The position numbers and the translations under genes were made by a program. From NCBI RefSeq assembly GCF_003646465.1, contig NZ_QZEX01000012.1, forward strand, positions 1 through 64,000: a stretch of DNA of 64,000 nt, written 5' to 3'. How positions within the stretch are numbered: the first letter of the stretch is position 1; every line of letters begins with the position of its first letter. The notes beneath the pieces are model-generated. The model saw nothing but the letters and a program-made list of their open reading frames with translations. It searched no databases and was not told where the DNA came from. Shown here piece after piece: positions 8,521 through 17,765 of the stretch. Source of the DNA: Chachezhania antarctica. Lineage in GTDB: Bacteria; Pseudomonadota; Alphaproteobacteria; Rhodobacterales; Rhodobacteraceae.

Positions 8521-8664
8521 AGTATGGAGGTGGTCGTTGTGGAAAATCAAGGGGGGCGTCATTTCTTGAGTGTCGGGAGGTTACAGACCTTGTCCGGCAT
8601 TCGGCGAAACCGCTCACCCTGACACGGGGCAGAAGCGGACGCCTCTCGGAGAGGAGGAGACGAA

Positions 8665-9597
8665 ATGATTGTTGGAAGCGTCTGCATGTCGCACAGCCCT
8701 ATCATGGATCGGAACCGCGCGGCACCTGAGGCCGAGAAACGATTCTGGAGGGCCATCGACAAGGCGAGCGACTATGTTGCTGAAGCCGATCCGGACCTGG
8801 TGGTGATTTTTCATCCGGACCACGTGAACGGTTTCTTCTACAAACTTCTGCCGTCTTTCTGCATCGGAATCGAAGGCGACTCCGTGGGCGATTTCGGCAC
8901 CGTTGCGGGCAAGCTCGATATTCCCGCAGGCCGGGCCTGGTCCTGCGCCGAACACACGCTGAAAGAAGGCGTCGATGTTGCGGTCTCCTACCGCATGGAT
9001 GTGGATCACGGCGGTGTTCAGCCGATCGAATTGCTCTCGGCAAAGGTGCCGTTGACGCGCATGATCCCGATTTTCGTGAATTGTGCCCTGGCGCCGCGGC
9101 CGACGATGGCAAGGGTCCGCGCTCTCGGCGAGGCGGTCGGCCGCTGGGCAGCATCGTGCCCTGAACGGGTGCTGATCGTGGGTTCCGGCGGGTTGTCGCA
9201 CGATCCGCCAATTGCCTCGCTGGACACGGCAACGCCGGAAGTGCGCCAACGGCTGATTGACGGCGGCCCGCTGCCGCACTCGGCGCGCACGGCACGACAG
9301 AATAACGTGATGGGAGAGGGGCCGCGCTTTGCCGCCGGGCAGTCGAAGCTGCTAGCGCTCGATGCTGACTGGGACAAGATGTTGTTGGACGGCTTCGCGG
9401 CTGGTGATCTCTCCACGCTCGACTCATCAGACGACCAAACGATCTCGCAGACCGGTGGCCGGGGCAGCCATGAGGTGCGTTGCTGGATCGCTGCATTGGC
9501 GGCCCTGGGTCAGGGCTACAAATCAGACGTGTTGTTCTACGAACCTATTCCGGAATGGCTTACGGGCATGGGCATCATGACGGCCACACCGGCCTGA
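8665..9597 (+). CDS. mhpB: 3-carboxyethylcatechol 2,3-dioxygenase (MhpB-type class III extradiol dioxygenase)
   Basis: A 310-residue extradiol dioxygenase that opens a catechol ring next to the two hydroxyls using Fe(II) and O2. The two conserved histidines known as acid/base residues in E. coli MhpB (His115 and His179) appear here at the same numbers, in MDVDHGGVQP and GSGGLSHDPP. CMSHSPIM, FHPDHVNGFFY, GDFGTVAG and the C-terminal PIPEWLTGMG also match MhpB. A GAGGAGGAG site precedes the ATG. It is the first gene of the plus operon, followed 66 bases later by the monooxygenase. The substrate is probably a 3-alkyl or 3-carboxyalkyl catechol, but that is inferred from homology. Confidence 0.9.
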   Translation: MIVGSVCMSHSPIMDRNRAAPEAEKRFWRAIDKASDYVAEADPDLVVIFHPDHVNGFFYKLLPSFCIGIEGDSVGDFGTVAGKLDIPAGRAWSCAEHTLKEGVDVAVSYRMDVDHGGVQPIELLSAKVPLTRMIPIFVNCALAPRPTMARVRALGEAVGRWAASCPERVLIVGSGGLSHDPPIASLDTATPEVRQRLIDGGPLPHSARTARQNNVMGEGPRFAAGQSKLLALDADWDKMLLDGFAAGDLSTLDSSDDQTISQTGGRGSHEVRCWIAALAALGQGYKSDVLFYEPIPEWLTGMGIMTATPA

Positions 9598-9663
9598 CGC
9601 CACGGATTCAACCAGACGGCCGACGCGCTTGGCGAAAGTCGACACGAAAAGCAGGAGTGAGAC

Positions 9664-11157
9664 ATGGGAGTCCGTAGCGGACAGCAATTCATCGACGGGT
9701 TGAAAGCCAACCCGCGCGCAGTTTGGATTAACGGCGAAAAGGTCGAGGATGTCACCACGCATCCGGCCTTCTCGCGGATCGTGCGCCAATTGGCCCGGCT
9801 TTATGAAGCCCAGGTCGATCCGGCGACCCGCAATACATTGACCTATGAAGTCCCCGAAACCGGTCAGCGGGCCGGCATGGCCTTTATGCCGGCGAAAACG
9901 TCCGAAGATCTGCGCCGCCGCCGCGATGCCTATTACCTCTGGGCGTCGATGAATTTCGGCCTGATGGGGCGCTCCCCGGACTTCCTTAACGCCAGTTTGC
10001 TTGCATTTGCCGAAGCGCGCGAGGTTTTCGCCCGCGGCGGCGACCGCTTTGCGGACAATATCGTCAATTACTACAAATACATCCGCGACAACGATCTGTT
10101 TCTCAGCCACGCGCTGATTTCGCCGCAGAACGACCGGACCAAATCGTCTTCCGAACAGAAAAACCTGCACATGCGGGTGGTCAAGGAAACCGATGAGGGC
10201 ATTTACGTGCAGGGCGCGCGGATGGTGGCCACGCTCGGCGCGGTTGCGGACGAAATGCTGATGTATTGCCTGCCCGGCATCCCGGAAAGTGACGCCGACC
10301 ACGCGTTGTCCTTCGCAGTTAAGGTGTCCGATCCGGGCGTGAAGCAGATCTGCCGCGAACCCTACACCGTCGATGGGCAGCGGTCCGACTTTGATCATCC
10401 GCTGTCGAATAACTTCGAAGAGAACGACTCGCTCTTGATCTTCGACAATGTCTTTGTTCCATGGGAACGGGTGTTCATGTATCGCGACGTTGCGCTCAAC
10501 AACGCGCTTTATACCGAGACGGCGCTGCGCAACTACACCGCGCACCAGACCAACACGCGGGCGCTGGTGAAACTGCAATTCGGAGTGGGCGTGGCCATGG
10601 CTGTCGCGCGTTCGATTGGCGCCGACCAATTCCTGCATGTGCAGCGAATGCTGGGCGAGGCCCTGAACGGAATCGAGTTTCTCAAGAGCGGCTTGGTGCG
10701 CTCCGAAGTGGAATGTGAGCAAACCGGCCATGATACGGTGCGCCCGGCTCTGGCCCCTTTGCAGGCGCTGCGCACCTTCCTGCCAACCGCTTACCCGAAG
10801 CTGGTGGAGACCATTCAGACCATTGCCGCCGGCGGGTTCATGATGATGCCCTCGGGCGCAGAATTCACTGTCCCCGAACTGTCTGAAGACACGGACCTTT
10901 ATTACCAGGGCGCAGGCGGAATGTCTTCGGTAGATCGGGCGCGGCTTTTCAAGCTTGCCTGGGATCTTTCCGGTGAGGCGTTTGGCTCACGGCTGCTTCA
11001 GTACGAGCGCTACTATGCGGGCGATCCGATCCGGACCACTGCCTCCAACTATCTTCAGGTGCAGGACGAAGAGATGATGCGCCTGGTCAACGATGCGCTG
11101 GCGCTGGCTGGTGATCCTGAACCCGCGCGCAGCCTGCAGCGCGACGCAGCAGAGTGA
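9664..11157 (+). CDS. FADH2-dependent aromatic monooxygenase (4-hydroxyphenylacetate 3-hydroxylase family, HpaB-like)
   Basis: A 497-residue member of the HpaB/TftD/HadA family, which hydroxylates phenols ortho to an existing OH using FADH2 supplied by a separate reductase. The family pattern is clear: an N-terminal ring-binding region, FDNVFVPWERVFMYRD, TAHQTNTRALVKLQFGVGVAMA and QGAGGMSSVDRARLFKLAWD. The partner flavin reductase is two genes downstream (12116). It would convert a phenolic substrate to the catechol cleaved by the upstream dioxygenase. The pairing with an MhpB-type dioxygenase is unusual: the classical mhp pathway uses a single-component FAD/NADH hydroxylase (MhpA), which is absent here. 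Confidence 0.88.
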   Translation: MGVRSGQQFIDGLKANPRAVWINGEKVEDVTTHPAFSRIVRQLARLYEAQVDPATRNTLTYEVPETGQRAGMAFMPAKTSEDLRRRRDAYYLWASMNFGLMGRSPDFLNASLLAFAEAREVFARGGDRFADNIVNYYKYIRDNDLFLSHALISPQNDRTKSSSEQKNLHMRVVKETDEGIYVQGARMVATLGAVADEMLMYCLPGIPESDADHALSFAVKVSDPGVKQICREPYTVDGQRSDFDHPLSNNFEENDSLLIFDNVFVPWERVFMYRDVALNNALYTETALRNYTAHQTNTRALVKLQFGVGVAMAVARSIGADQFLHVQRMLGEALNGIEFLKSGLVRSEVECEQTGHDTVRPALAPLQALRTFLPTAYPKLVETIQTIAAGGFMMMPSGAEFTVPELSEDTDLYYQGAGGMSSVDRARLFKLAWDLSGEAFGSRLLQYERYYAGDPIRTTASNYLQVQDEEMMRLVNDALALAGDPEPARSLQRDAAE

Positions 11158-11174
11158 AAAACGTGGAGTATGAG

Positions 11175-12047
11175 ATGACAATGACGTCCCAACACAAATC
11201 CATCTGGACCGACCTGACGCGGGTGCCTTTTACCCAGGGCTATCTGGATGCGGGCGGCGTCCGCACCCGCTATCTGGCGGCCGGTGACGAAGACAAACCG
11301 CTGCTGATCCTGATCCACGGGACCGGCGGCCACGCCGAGGCCTACAGCCGCAATCTTGCCGCCCATGCCGAGCATTTCCGCACCTATGCAATCGACCTTG
11401 TCGGCCACGGTTGGAGCGACAAGCCGAAGCTGGATTACGAAATCGCTGACTATGCCAAGCACGTGATCAATGTGATCAAGGCGCTCGGACACAAAAAGGC
11501 GCATGTGTCGGGCGAGTCCCTTGGCGGCTGGGTGGCCGGATGGATGGCGGTTCATCATCCCGAATGGCTCGACCGCACTGTACTGAACACGGCCGGCGGC
11601 TGGACCGCTTATCCGGAGGTGATGGAACGCATCAAGCGGCTGACCATGGAAGCGGTGAACGATCCGTCGCCTGAGCGGATTCGAACGCGGCTGGAATTTC
11701 TGATGCACGACCATTCCAAGGTGAATGACGATCTCGTCGAAGTGCGCCGGGCAATCTACGCACAGCCCGGCTATGCCGACATCATGGAACGCATCCTGTG
11801 CCTGCAGGAAATGGACATCCGTCAGCGGAACATGTTCAGCCCCGAGGACAGTGCCAAGATCACAACGCCGACTCTGGTTCTGTGGACCTCGCACGATCCC
11901 ACCGCAGCGCCCGAAGAAGGCCGCAAGATCGCGGATGCGATTCCCGATGCGCGCTTCGAAGTGATGAACGAATGCGGCCACTGGCCCCAATTCGAAGATC
12001 CCGAAACTTTCAATCGGATTCACATCGACTTCCTGCTGGGCCGCTGA
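11175..12047 (+). CDS. Alpha/beta-hydrolase, ring-fission product (C-C bond) hydrolase, MhpC-like
   Basis: A 290-residue alpha/beta-hydrolase with a complete triad: Ser115 in SGESLGGW, Asp241 in TSHDPTAAP and His269 in ECGHWPQFED. ILIHGTGGHAEAYSRN supplies the oxyanion loop. The pattern fits meta-cleavage product hydrolases such as MhpC, which release 2-hydroxypenta-2,4-dienoate. The ATG at 11175 follows GGAG at 6 bases; a GTG at 11154 overlapping the previous stop is in frame but less well placed. It is followed by the flavin reductase and hydratase in one operon. Confidence 0.85.
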   Translation: MTMTSQHKSIWTDLTRVPFTQGYLDAGGVRTRYLAAGDEDKPLLILIHGTGGHAEAYSRNLAAHAEHFRTYAIDLVGHGWSDKPKLDYEIADYAKHVINVIKALGHKKAHVSGESLGGWVAGWMAVHHPEWLDRTVLNTAGGWTAYPEVMERIKRLTMEAVNDPSPERIRTRLEFLMHDHSKVNDDLVEVRRAIYAQPGYADIMERILCLQEMDIRQRNMFSPEDSAKITTPTLVLWTSHDPTAAPEEGRKIADAIPDARFEVMNECGHWPQFEDPETFNRIHIDFLLGR

Positions 12048-12115
12048 CCGCGACCCGGAACGGAAACACGTGGTTTCATCGGCCCAACCGACCCTGAGAC
12101 AAGGAGAGCAAAGTC

Positions 12116-12667
12116 ATGACGATAAACACACAGGCAAAACGCCTTGTCAGTGCCAAAACGACACCACCCTTGGCGCCGACAGCGTTCCGCGATGCGCTGG
12201 GACGTTTTGCCACCGGCATCACGGTCATGACGACGCATGATGACGAGGAGGGGCATTATGGCGTCACGGCCACATCGTTCTCCTCGTTGTCGCTTGACCC
12301 GCCGCTGGTGCAATGGAGTTTGCGCAATGAAGCCTATTCGTTGCCGGTTTTCCTGCGCGCGCAACGCTTTGCAGTGAATATCCTGGCGGCGGATCAAGAA
12401 GAGGTGTCGCGGCGTTTTGCGACCGCCGATGTTGACCGCTTTGCCGATCTTGACCTTGACGAAGGAATTGTCGAGTTGCCCTTGATCAAAGGTGCAGCGG
12501 CCTGGATCGAATGCAGCCTCGAAACCACGCTTCCCGGCGGCGATCACACGATCCTGGTAGGGCGCGTGTTGCGGGCCCGCACATTTCCCGAGCCGCCGCT
12601 TCTGCACTGGCGGGGCGACTATCTGCCGATTGACGAAGACGCCCGCCAGCCTCGGGGCACCGCATGA
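12116..12667 (+). CDS. Flavin reductase component (HpaC-like, FMN-binding split-barrel)
   Basis: A 183-residue flavin:NAD(P)H reductase. AFRDALGRFATGITVMTT and GVTATSFSSLSLDPPLVQWSL are the typical FMN-binding segments, with FAVNILAADQEEVSRRFA after them. It would feed reduced flavin to the HpaB-like oxygenase at 9664. An AAGGAGAG site precedes the ATG, and the stop overlaps the hydratase start (ATGA). The poorly conserved N-terminal 22 residues look like a flexible extension. Confidence 0.88.
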   Translation: MTINTQAKRLVSAKTTPPLAPTAFRDALGRFATGITVMTTHDDEEGHYGVTATSFSSLSLDPPLVQWSLRNEAYSLPVFLRAQRFAVNILAADQEEVSRRFATADVDRFADLDLDEGIVELPLIKGAAAWIECSLETTLPGGDHTILVGRVLRARTFPEPPLLHWRGDYLPIDEDARQPRGTA

Positions 12668-13461
12668 GCGGGCGCATCGACGACATGGCCACGGCGCTGG
12701 TGGACGCCCGGACAGAGCTGAAACAGATCCCGCCGCTGCGCGAAAGTCACGGGCTGGACACGGTTGAGGACGCCTATGCGGTGCAGGACGCCGCAAACAA
12801 GATTTGGCTTGGCCAGGGACGACGGTTGGTTGGTCGCAAGATTGGGCTGACCTCGCCGGCGGTTCAGGCTCAGATGGGCATCGACCAACCCGATTACGGG
12901 ATGCTTTGGGCCGACTATTTCTTCACCGATGGCGAGGTCGTCGACACCGGCCGCTTCATGCAGCCAAAGGCCGAGTTGGAAGTGGCCTTCGTAATGGACC
13001 GCGGCTTCGACGATCCCGAGGCGCCGATGGCCGAACTGATCCGCCGTGTCGCCTATGCGGTTCCGGCGCTTGAAGTGGTCGACACCGCGATCCGAGATTG
13101 GGACATCAAACTGGTCGACACTGTGGCCGACAACGCGTCGGGCGGGGGGTTCCTTCTGGGCCTTGGCGCGCGTCGGCTGACCGATCTCGACCTGCGACTC
13201 TGCGGCGGCATCCTGTCGTGCAATGGCCGCGTCGTTTCACACGGGCTTGGCGTAGATTGCATGGGAAGCCCGCTCAACGCGACATTGTGGCTGGCCCGCC
13301 GCATGGCGCAGCTGGGCCAACCACTGGCTGAAGGCGACATCGTGATGTCGGGGGCTTTCGGGCCGATGGTCCCGGTGGGACCGGGCGAGGCATATCTGGC
13401 CGAGATTTCCGGGTTCTCGCCAATCCAGGTGAATTTCGACGACGGAGGGGCGGGAGCATGA
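12664..13461 (+). CDS. mhpD: 2-keto-4-pentenoate (2-hydroxypenta-2,4-dienoate) hydratase
   Basis: A 265-residue hydratase that adds water to 2-hydroxypentadienoate to give 4-hydroxy-2-oxovalerate. [23 protein letters not shown], split over the active-site region, and [10 protein letters not shown] (metal-binding Glu pair) fit MhpD/BphH enzymes, while the IDSRY..FRFDL block of decarboxylases is replaced by [21 protein letters not shown]. It overlaps both neighbours by 4 bases (ATGA), indicating translational coupling. It and the decarboxylase at 3705 belong to the same superfamily. Confidence 0.88.
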   Translation: MSGRIDDMATALVDARTELKQIPPLRESHGLDTVEDAYAVQDAANKIWLGQGRRLVGRKIGLTSPAVQAQMGIDQPDYGMLWADYFFTDGEVVDTGRFMQPKAELEVAFVMDRGFDDPEAPMAELIRRVAYAVPALEVVDTAIRDWDIKLVDTVADNASGGGFLLGLGARRLTDLDLRLCGGILSCNGRVVSHGLGVDCMGSPLNATLWLARRMAQLGQPLAEGDIVMSGAFGPMVPVGPGEAYLAEISGFSPIQVNFDDGGAGA

Positions 13462-14399
13462 CCGGCAAGATCAAGGTTGCAATCATCGGTTCGGGCAATA
13501 TCGGCACCGATCTGATGATCAAGATCATGAGGACTTCGGACGTTCTGGAGGTGGGCGCCATGGTCGGGATCGACCCGGACAGCGATGGTCTGGCCCGTGC
13601 CACACGGCTTGGCATCGCGTCTACGCATGAAGGCATCGAGGGGCTGACCCGGCTGCCCGTGTGGTCCGAGATTGGCATTGTCTTCGATGCCACGTCCGCG
13701 GGCGCGCACAAGCGCAATGACCAGATTGTCCGCGACGCGGGCAAGATCATGATCGACCTGACCCCGGCGGCCGTTGGTCCTTATGTTGTTCCCCTGGTGA
13801 ACATGGACAACCACCTGGCGGAGACCAATATCAATATGGTGACCTGTGGTGGCCAGGCCACGATCCCGATTGTGGCGGCGGTGTCGCGAGTCGCCGAAGT
13901 CAGCTATGCGGAGATCGTCGCCTCGATCTCATCCCGCTCGGCCGGACCAGGCACCCGCGCCAATATCGACGAATTCACCGAGACCACATCGCGCGCAATC
14001 TGCGAGGTCGGTGGCGCCTCAAAGGGCAAGGCGGTGATCATTCTCAACCCCGCAGAGCCGCCCATGATCATGCGCGACACCGTCTATTGTTTGGCAAAAA
14101 CGACTGATCGTGAAGCCGTGCGCCGCTCGGTCGAAGCGATGATCGCCGAGGTGCAGGACTACGTGCCTGGCTATCGGCTGAAACAGGAAATCCAGTTCGA
14201 GACCATCGGCAACAACGCCGCGGTGCGCATCCCGGGCGTCGACGACCACGCCACCGGGCTGAAGGTCAGCGTGTTTCTCGAAGTCGAAGGCGCGGGCCAC
14301 TACTTGCCGAAATATGCCGGCAATCTGGACATCATGACCTCTGCTGCGTTGAAAACCGCCGAACGGCTGGCGCGACGGACACTGACGGAGGCCGCGTGA
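13458..14399 (+). CDS. mhpF: Acetaldehyde dehydrogenase (acetylating)
   Basis: A 313-residue CoA-acylating aldehyde dehydrogenase that converts acetaldehyde, NAD+ and CoA to acetyl-CoA. The Rossmann start [17 protein letters not shown] and the catalytic Cys130 in [12 protein letters not shown] are clear; the C-terminal [20 protein letters not shown] also matches. It overlaps the hydratase by 4 bases and lies 1 base before the aldolase. Family members form a channelling complex with the aldolase, which fits the gene order. Confidence 0.93.
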   Translation: MTGKIKVAIIGSGNIGTDLMIKIMRTSDVLEVGAMVGIDPDSDGLARATRLGIASTHEGIEGLTRLPVWSEIGIVFDATSAGAHKRNDQIVRDAGKIMIDLTPAAVGPYVVPLVNMDNHLAETNINMVTCGGQATIPIVAAVSRVAEVSYAEIVASISSRSAGPGTRANIDEFTETTSRAICEVGGASKGKAVIILNPAEPPMIMRDTVYCLAKTTDREAVRRSVEAMIAEVQDYVPGYRLKQEIQFETIGNNAAVRIPGVDDHATGLKVSVFLEVEGAGHYLPKYAGNLDIMTSAALKTAERLARRTLTEAA

Positions 14400-14400
14400 G

Positions 14401-15435
14401 ATGACCGACTCGGACAAGACCAAGCTTTACGTACAGGATGTTACCCTGCGCGACGGGATGCACGCGATCCGCCACCGGTACACTTTGGATCAGTGCATCG
14501 ACATCGCCACGGCGCTGGACCGCGCCGGCGTGGCCGCGATCGAACTGAGCCACGGCGACGGGCTGGCCGGGTCGAGCTTTGCCTATGGTTTTGGGCGCCA
14601 CACCGATCTTGAATGGATCGCCGCCGTCGCCGACAAGCTTGAAACCGCCAAACTGACAGCTCTTCTGGTGCCGGGGATCGGCACCATTCACGACCTTCAG
14701 GCCGCCTATGATGCGGGGGTGCGCTCAGTCCGTGTGGCCACCCATTGCACCGAGGCCGATGTCGCCGCCCAGCATATCGCCCATGCCCGCAAGATCGGCA
14801 TGGATGTGTCGGGCTTTTTGATGATGGCGCACATGTTGGGGCCAAAGGAGTTGGCCGAACAGGCGTTGTTGATGGAAAGCTATGGCGCCCATTGCGTCTA
14901 TGTCACCGACTCGGCCGGCGCGCTGCTGATGGATGGCGCACGGGACCGTATCCGCGCCTATCGCGATGTACTGAATCCGGAAACCCAGGTGGGTATCCAC
15001 GCGCATCAGAATCTGTCGCTTGCGGTGGCCAATTCGGTTGTTGCGGTGGAACAGGGCGCGTTCCGGGTGGACGGCTCTTTGGCCGGGATGGGCGCAGGAG
15101 CCGGCAATACGCCGATCGAAGCCTTCGTGGCTGTCGCCGAGCGGTCCGGTTGGGACCACGGCTGCGATCTTTTCGCGCTTATGGACGCGGCTGACCGGCT
15201 GGTGCGCCCGATCCAGGACAGGCCGGTGCAGGTGGACCGCGAAACTATCGCGCTGGGGTATGCCGGGGTCTATTCGAGCTTCCTGCGTCATGCCGAAACC
15301 GCCGCCAAGACCTACGGTCTCGATTCGCGCGAAATCCTGGTCGAGTTGGGCGAGCGCAAAATGGTCGGCGGTCAGGAAGACATGATCGTCGACGTGGCCC
15401 TGGATCTGCTGCGGGCAGGGCAGGGCACCGAATGA
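14401..15435 (+). CDS. mhpE: 4-hydroxy-2-oxovalerate aldolase
   Basis: A 344-residue DRE-TIM aldolase splitting 4-hydroxy-2-oxovalerate into pyruvate and acetaldehyde. [13 protein letters not shown] carries the metal-binding Asp and catalytic His, [15 protein letters not shown] the two metal-binding His, and [18 protein letters not shown] the loop that follows. It ends the core operon: a candidate operator follows 3 bases after its stop. Acetaldehyde would pass directly to the MhpF partner. Confidence 0.93.
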   Translation: MTDSDKTKLYVQDVTLRDGMHAIRHRYTLDQCIDIATALDRAGVAAIELSHGDGLAGSSFAYGFGRHTDLEWIAAVADKLETAKLTALLVPGIGTIHDLQAAYDAGVRSVRVATHCTEADVAAQHIAHARKIGMDVSGFLMMAHMLGPKELAEQALLMESYGAHCVYVTDSAGALLMDGARDRIRAYRDVLNPETQVGIHAHQNLSLAVANSVVAVEQGAFRVDGSLAGMGAGAGNTPIEAFVAVAERSGWDHGCDLFALMDAADRLVRPIQDRPVQVDRETIALGYAGVYSSFLRHAETAAKTYGLDSREILVELGERKMVGGQEDMIVDVALDLLRAGQGTE

Positions 15436-15437
15436 GC

Positions 15438-15452
15438 GTTCGCTGAGTGAAC
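15438..15452 (+). promoter_or_regulatory. Candidate IclR-type operator, copy 3
   Basis: GTTCGCTGAGTGAAC, identical in both half-sites to copy 2. It begins 3 bases after the aldolase stop, at the start of the 138-bp gap in front of the next transcription unit. This suggests the FMN reductase-LLM-MBL-SDR-ribB genes belong to the same regulon. Confidence 0.45.
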
Positions 15453-15573
15453 AGAAGACAGTTAGTTTTGCGATGTTGTCGGGATGAGTAATAACCTCAT
15501 TCTTGTCGATGCTGCGAAACGCCAGAGAGAGTGAGGCGGCGGCTCGACTGAAGGCCTAGGGAGGACATCTTCA

Positions 15574-16146
15574 ATGATGAGAGAAAAGAACCGCCCCCTG
15601 ATTCTGGGGGTCGGTGGAACTTTGCGGAATCAGTCCACCGGGCAAAAAGCCCTGCACCATGTGCTTGCACGAGCCGAGGAGCGCGGTGCCCGCACAAAAC
15701 TGATTTCCGGGCAGGCGCTGAACCTACCGCTTTATTCGCCCGAGTCTGCCGAGCGCAGCGCGGCCGCCCAGGAGATGATCGCGCTGATGCGCGAATGCGA
15801 TGGGCTGGTCTTGTGCTCTCCCGCCTTTCACGGCTCGGTCTCCGGGCTAGTGAAGAATGCGCTCGATTATACCGAAGACATGAACCGCGATGCCCGCGTG
15901 TATTTCGATGGGCTGCCGGTGGGCTCGATCGCTTGCGGCGCAGGTTGGCAGGCCGCTGGTCAAACGCTGTCCGCGCTTCGCGCCATTGTCCATGCGCTGC
16001 GCGGCTGGCCGACGCCAATGGGCGGGATGATCAATTCCACCCAAAAAGTCTTCGATGACGCGGGTGTCTGTGTGGATGCCGCCGTGCGCTTCCAACTCGA
16101 CACAATCGCCGATCAGGTCACGGAGTTTGCCATTCGCAAGAGTTGA
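15574..16146 (+). CDS. NADPH-dependent FMN reductase (flavodoxin-like)
   Basis: A 190-residue flavodoxin-fold reductase: ILGVGGTLRNQSTGQKAL (phosphate-binding loop), then LVLCSPAFHGSVSGLVKNALDYTE, the family signature. It would make reduced FMN, most plausibly for the luciferase-like monooxygenase encoded next, so the island holds two separate two-component flavin systems. AGGGAGGAC precedes the start; a second ATG follows immediately. First gene of the third transcription unit. Confidence 0.88.
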   Translation: MMREKNRPLILGVGGTLRNQSTGQKALHHVLARAEERGARTKLISGQALNLPLYSPESAERSAAAQEMIALMRECDGLVLCSPAFHGSVSGLVKNALDYTEDMNRDARVYFDGLPVGSIACGAGWQAAGQTLSALRAIVHALRGWPTPMGGMINSTQKVFDDAGVCVDAAVRFQLDTIADQVTEFAIRKS

Positions 16147-16240
16147 ATGACCCGCCCGATTCGCTTTGGAGGTGGAGGGCGGGAACATCGGAAAGACATC
16201 GCCCCGGCGTTGATACGTAAATCAAGAAAGGAGAAAACAC

Positions 16241-17512
16241 ATGCGATTTGGAGCGTTTCTGCTACCGGCTGCGGCCGCGAAACACGATGAGTTACAATCA
16301 GAGCAGTACCCAGGAGCCAACCCGACTTACTACCAGCGGTCGCTGAACGAACACGCCCGCGTGATCAAGCAGCTCGAAGACCTCGGCTTTGACTTCGTCG
16401 CCTTTTCGGAGCACCATTTTCATCTGGAAGGCTTGGAGATTTCAAACAATCCGATCCTGCTGGGTTCCTGGGCCGCCGGCTTCACCAAACGCATCCGCAT
16501 CGGCCAGATGGCCACCGTGCTTCCGGCGCGCAATCCGATCCTCGTGGCCGAGGATTTGGCGATGCTGGATCATTTCTCCGAAGGCCGCATGTTCACCGGC
16601 TTTGCGCGGGGCTATCAGGCACGTCACGTCACTACGATCGGCCAGAAGAACGGCGCCGTGGCGACCTTTGCGACCGATCCCGACTACGCCACCAACGATG
16701 CGCGCAATCGGGAACTCTTCCAGGAATCCTATGACGTGATCAAAGGACTCCTGAACAACAGGACCTTCTCGTATCAAGGCAAGCATTGGCAGATTCCGCC
16801 CGAAAACGTGAAGTGGGATCACCCGAAGACCAAAAAAATGGCGCCGGACATGGTTGATGGCGATATCCTGAAAAAGATCGGCATCGCGCCGAACACCCTT
16901 CAGGATCCCTCGACAATCGAAATGATGGTGCCCTTCACGCTCAGCCCCAACACCATGAAATGGGCGGCGCAGGAAGGGGCCTGGCCGATCGTCTTCACGC
17001 CCATCGACGAGACCCTGCGGATGTGCCTCGATGCCTACCATTCCGAGGCAGTGGGCCGCGACCCCAACGTCAAATGGGGTCAGAACGTGGGTCACTTTCG
17101 CGACATCGTTGTCGCCGATACCGACGAAGAGGCCTTCAATATCGGCAAGGACGCGCTTGGCTATATCTGGACCGGCTGGCACGATCACTTTGGCTTCAAC
17201 GAGGCGCTGCGGCGCCCGGGCGAAGAGGGGCCGATCCCCAACACCTATGAATCGATGGTGGATCGCGGCTTCGCGATTGCCGGCTCGGTAGATACCGTGG
17301 CCGCCAAGATGGAGAAGATGATCGAGACCTACGGCATGGAAATGATCGTGCCCTGGATCGGCGTTGGACCGGGCCCGGTCGACAAACTGCTGCGTTCGAA
17401 CGAGTTGCTGGTAGAGAAAGTTCTGCCGAAGCTCGGCATCAAGCTGGAACAGCGCAAGCCGACCTTCCGCAAAGAACTGCGCGAGGGCACTTGGCGCGAT
17501 CAGCCGCTCTGA
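16241..17512 (+). CDS. LLM-class (luciferase-like) flavin-dependent monooxygenase
   Basis: A 423-residue luciferase-like TIM-barrel flavoprotein. MRFGAFLLP, DFVAFSEHHFHLEGLEISNNP, RIRIGQMATVLPARNP and AEDLAMLDHFSEGRMFTGFARG are the usual flavin-pocket blocks. Such enzymes oxygenate or Baeyer-Villiger-oxidise substrates with reduced FMN. Strong AAGGAG site. It follows the FMN reductase by 94 bases, its likely partner. Its role in this pathway is not known; a ketone-to-ester oxidation before the MBL hydrolase is one possibility. Confidence 0.85.
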   Translation: MRFGAFLLPAAAAKHDELQSEQYPGANPTYYQRSLNEHARVIKQLEDLGFDFVAFSEHHFHLEGLEISNNPILLGSWAAGFTKRIRIGQMATVLPARNPILVAEDLAMLDHFSEGRMFTGFARGYQARHVTTIGQKNGAVATFATDPDYATNDARNRELFQESYDVIKGLLNNRTFSYQGKHWQIPPENVKWDHPKTKKMAPDMVDGDILKKIGIAPNTLQDPSTIEMMVPFTLSPNTMKWAAQEGAWPIVFTPIDETLRMCLDAYHSEAVGRDPNVKWGQNVGHFRDIVVADTDEEAFNIGKDALGYIWTGWHDHFGFNEALRRPGEEGPIPNTYESMVDRGFAIAGSVDTVAAKMEKMIETYGMEMIVPWIGVGPGPVDKLLRSNELLVEKVLPKLGIKLEQRKPTFRKELREGTWRDQPL

Positions 17513-17543
17513 TACCCTCCGGCTTCAGGCAATGAAAAAAGTC

Positions 17544-17581
17544 CCTCGCGCCACTGCGATGAGCGGCGCAGGGGCGCGAGG
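17544..17581. other. Strong hairpin in the LLM-MBL intergenic gap
   Basis: Arms CCTCGCGCC and GGCGCGAGG are perfect; inside them CTGCG and CGCAG add a second stem, leaving a loop of about 8 bases. It starts 31 bases after the LLM stop codon. No T-run follows, so it is not a classical terminator; an mRNA-stabilising or processing element is more likely. Bases 17582-17765 show nothing else beyond the ribosome-binding site of the next gene. Confidence 0.5.
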
Positions 17582-17765
17582 AGATCGGATGCTGACTCCC
17601 GTCAGGTATTTCATGGGTATATTCGGACCCGATGGCGATGCAGAATAGTGCTTCAGCCGTATCATAACGGTCTTGAACCGGACGGCCGAATTGTCCTGAT
17701 CGCGCGGACGCGGGGGCTTGGCGTCTTCGCAAACTAATAAGAGACACAACGCGGAGGAGACGCAA

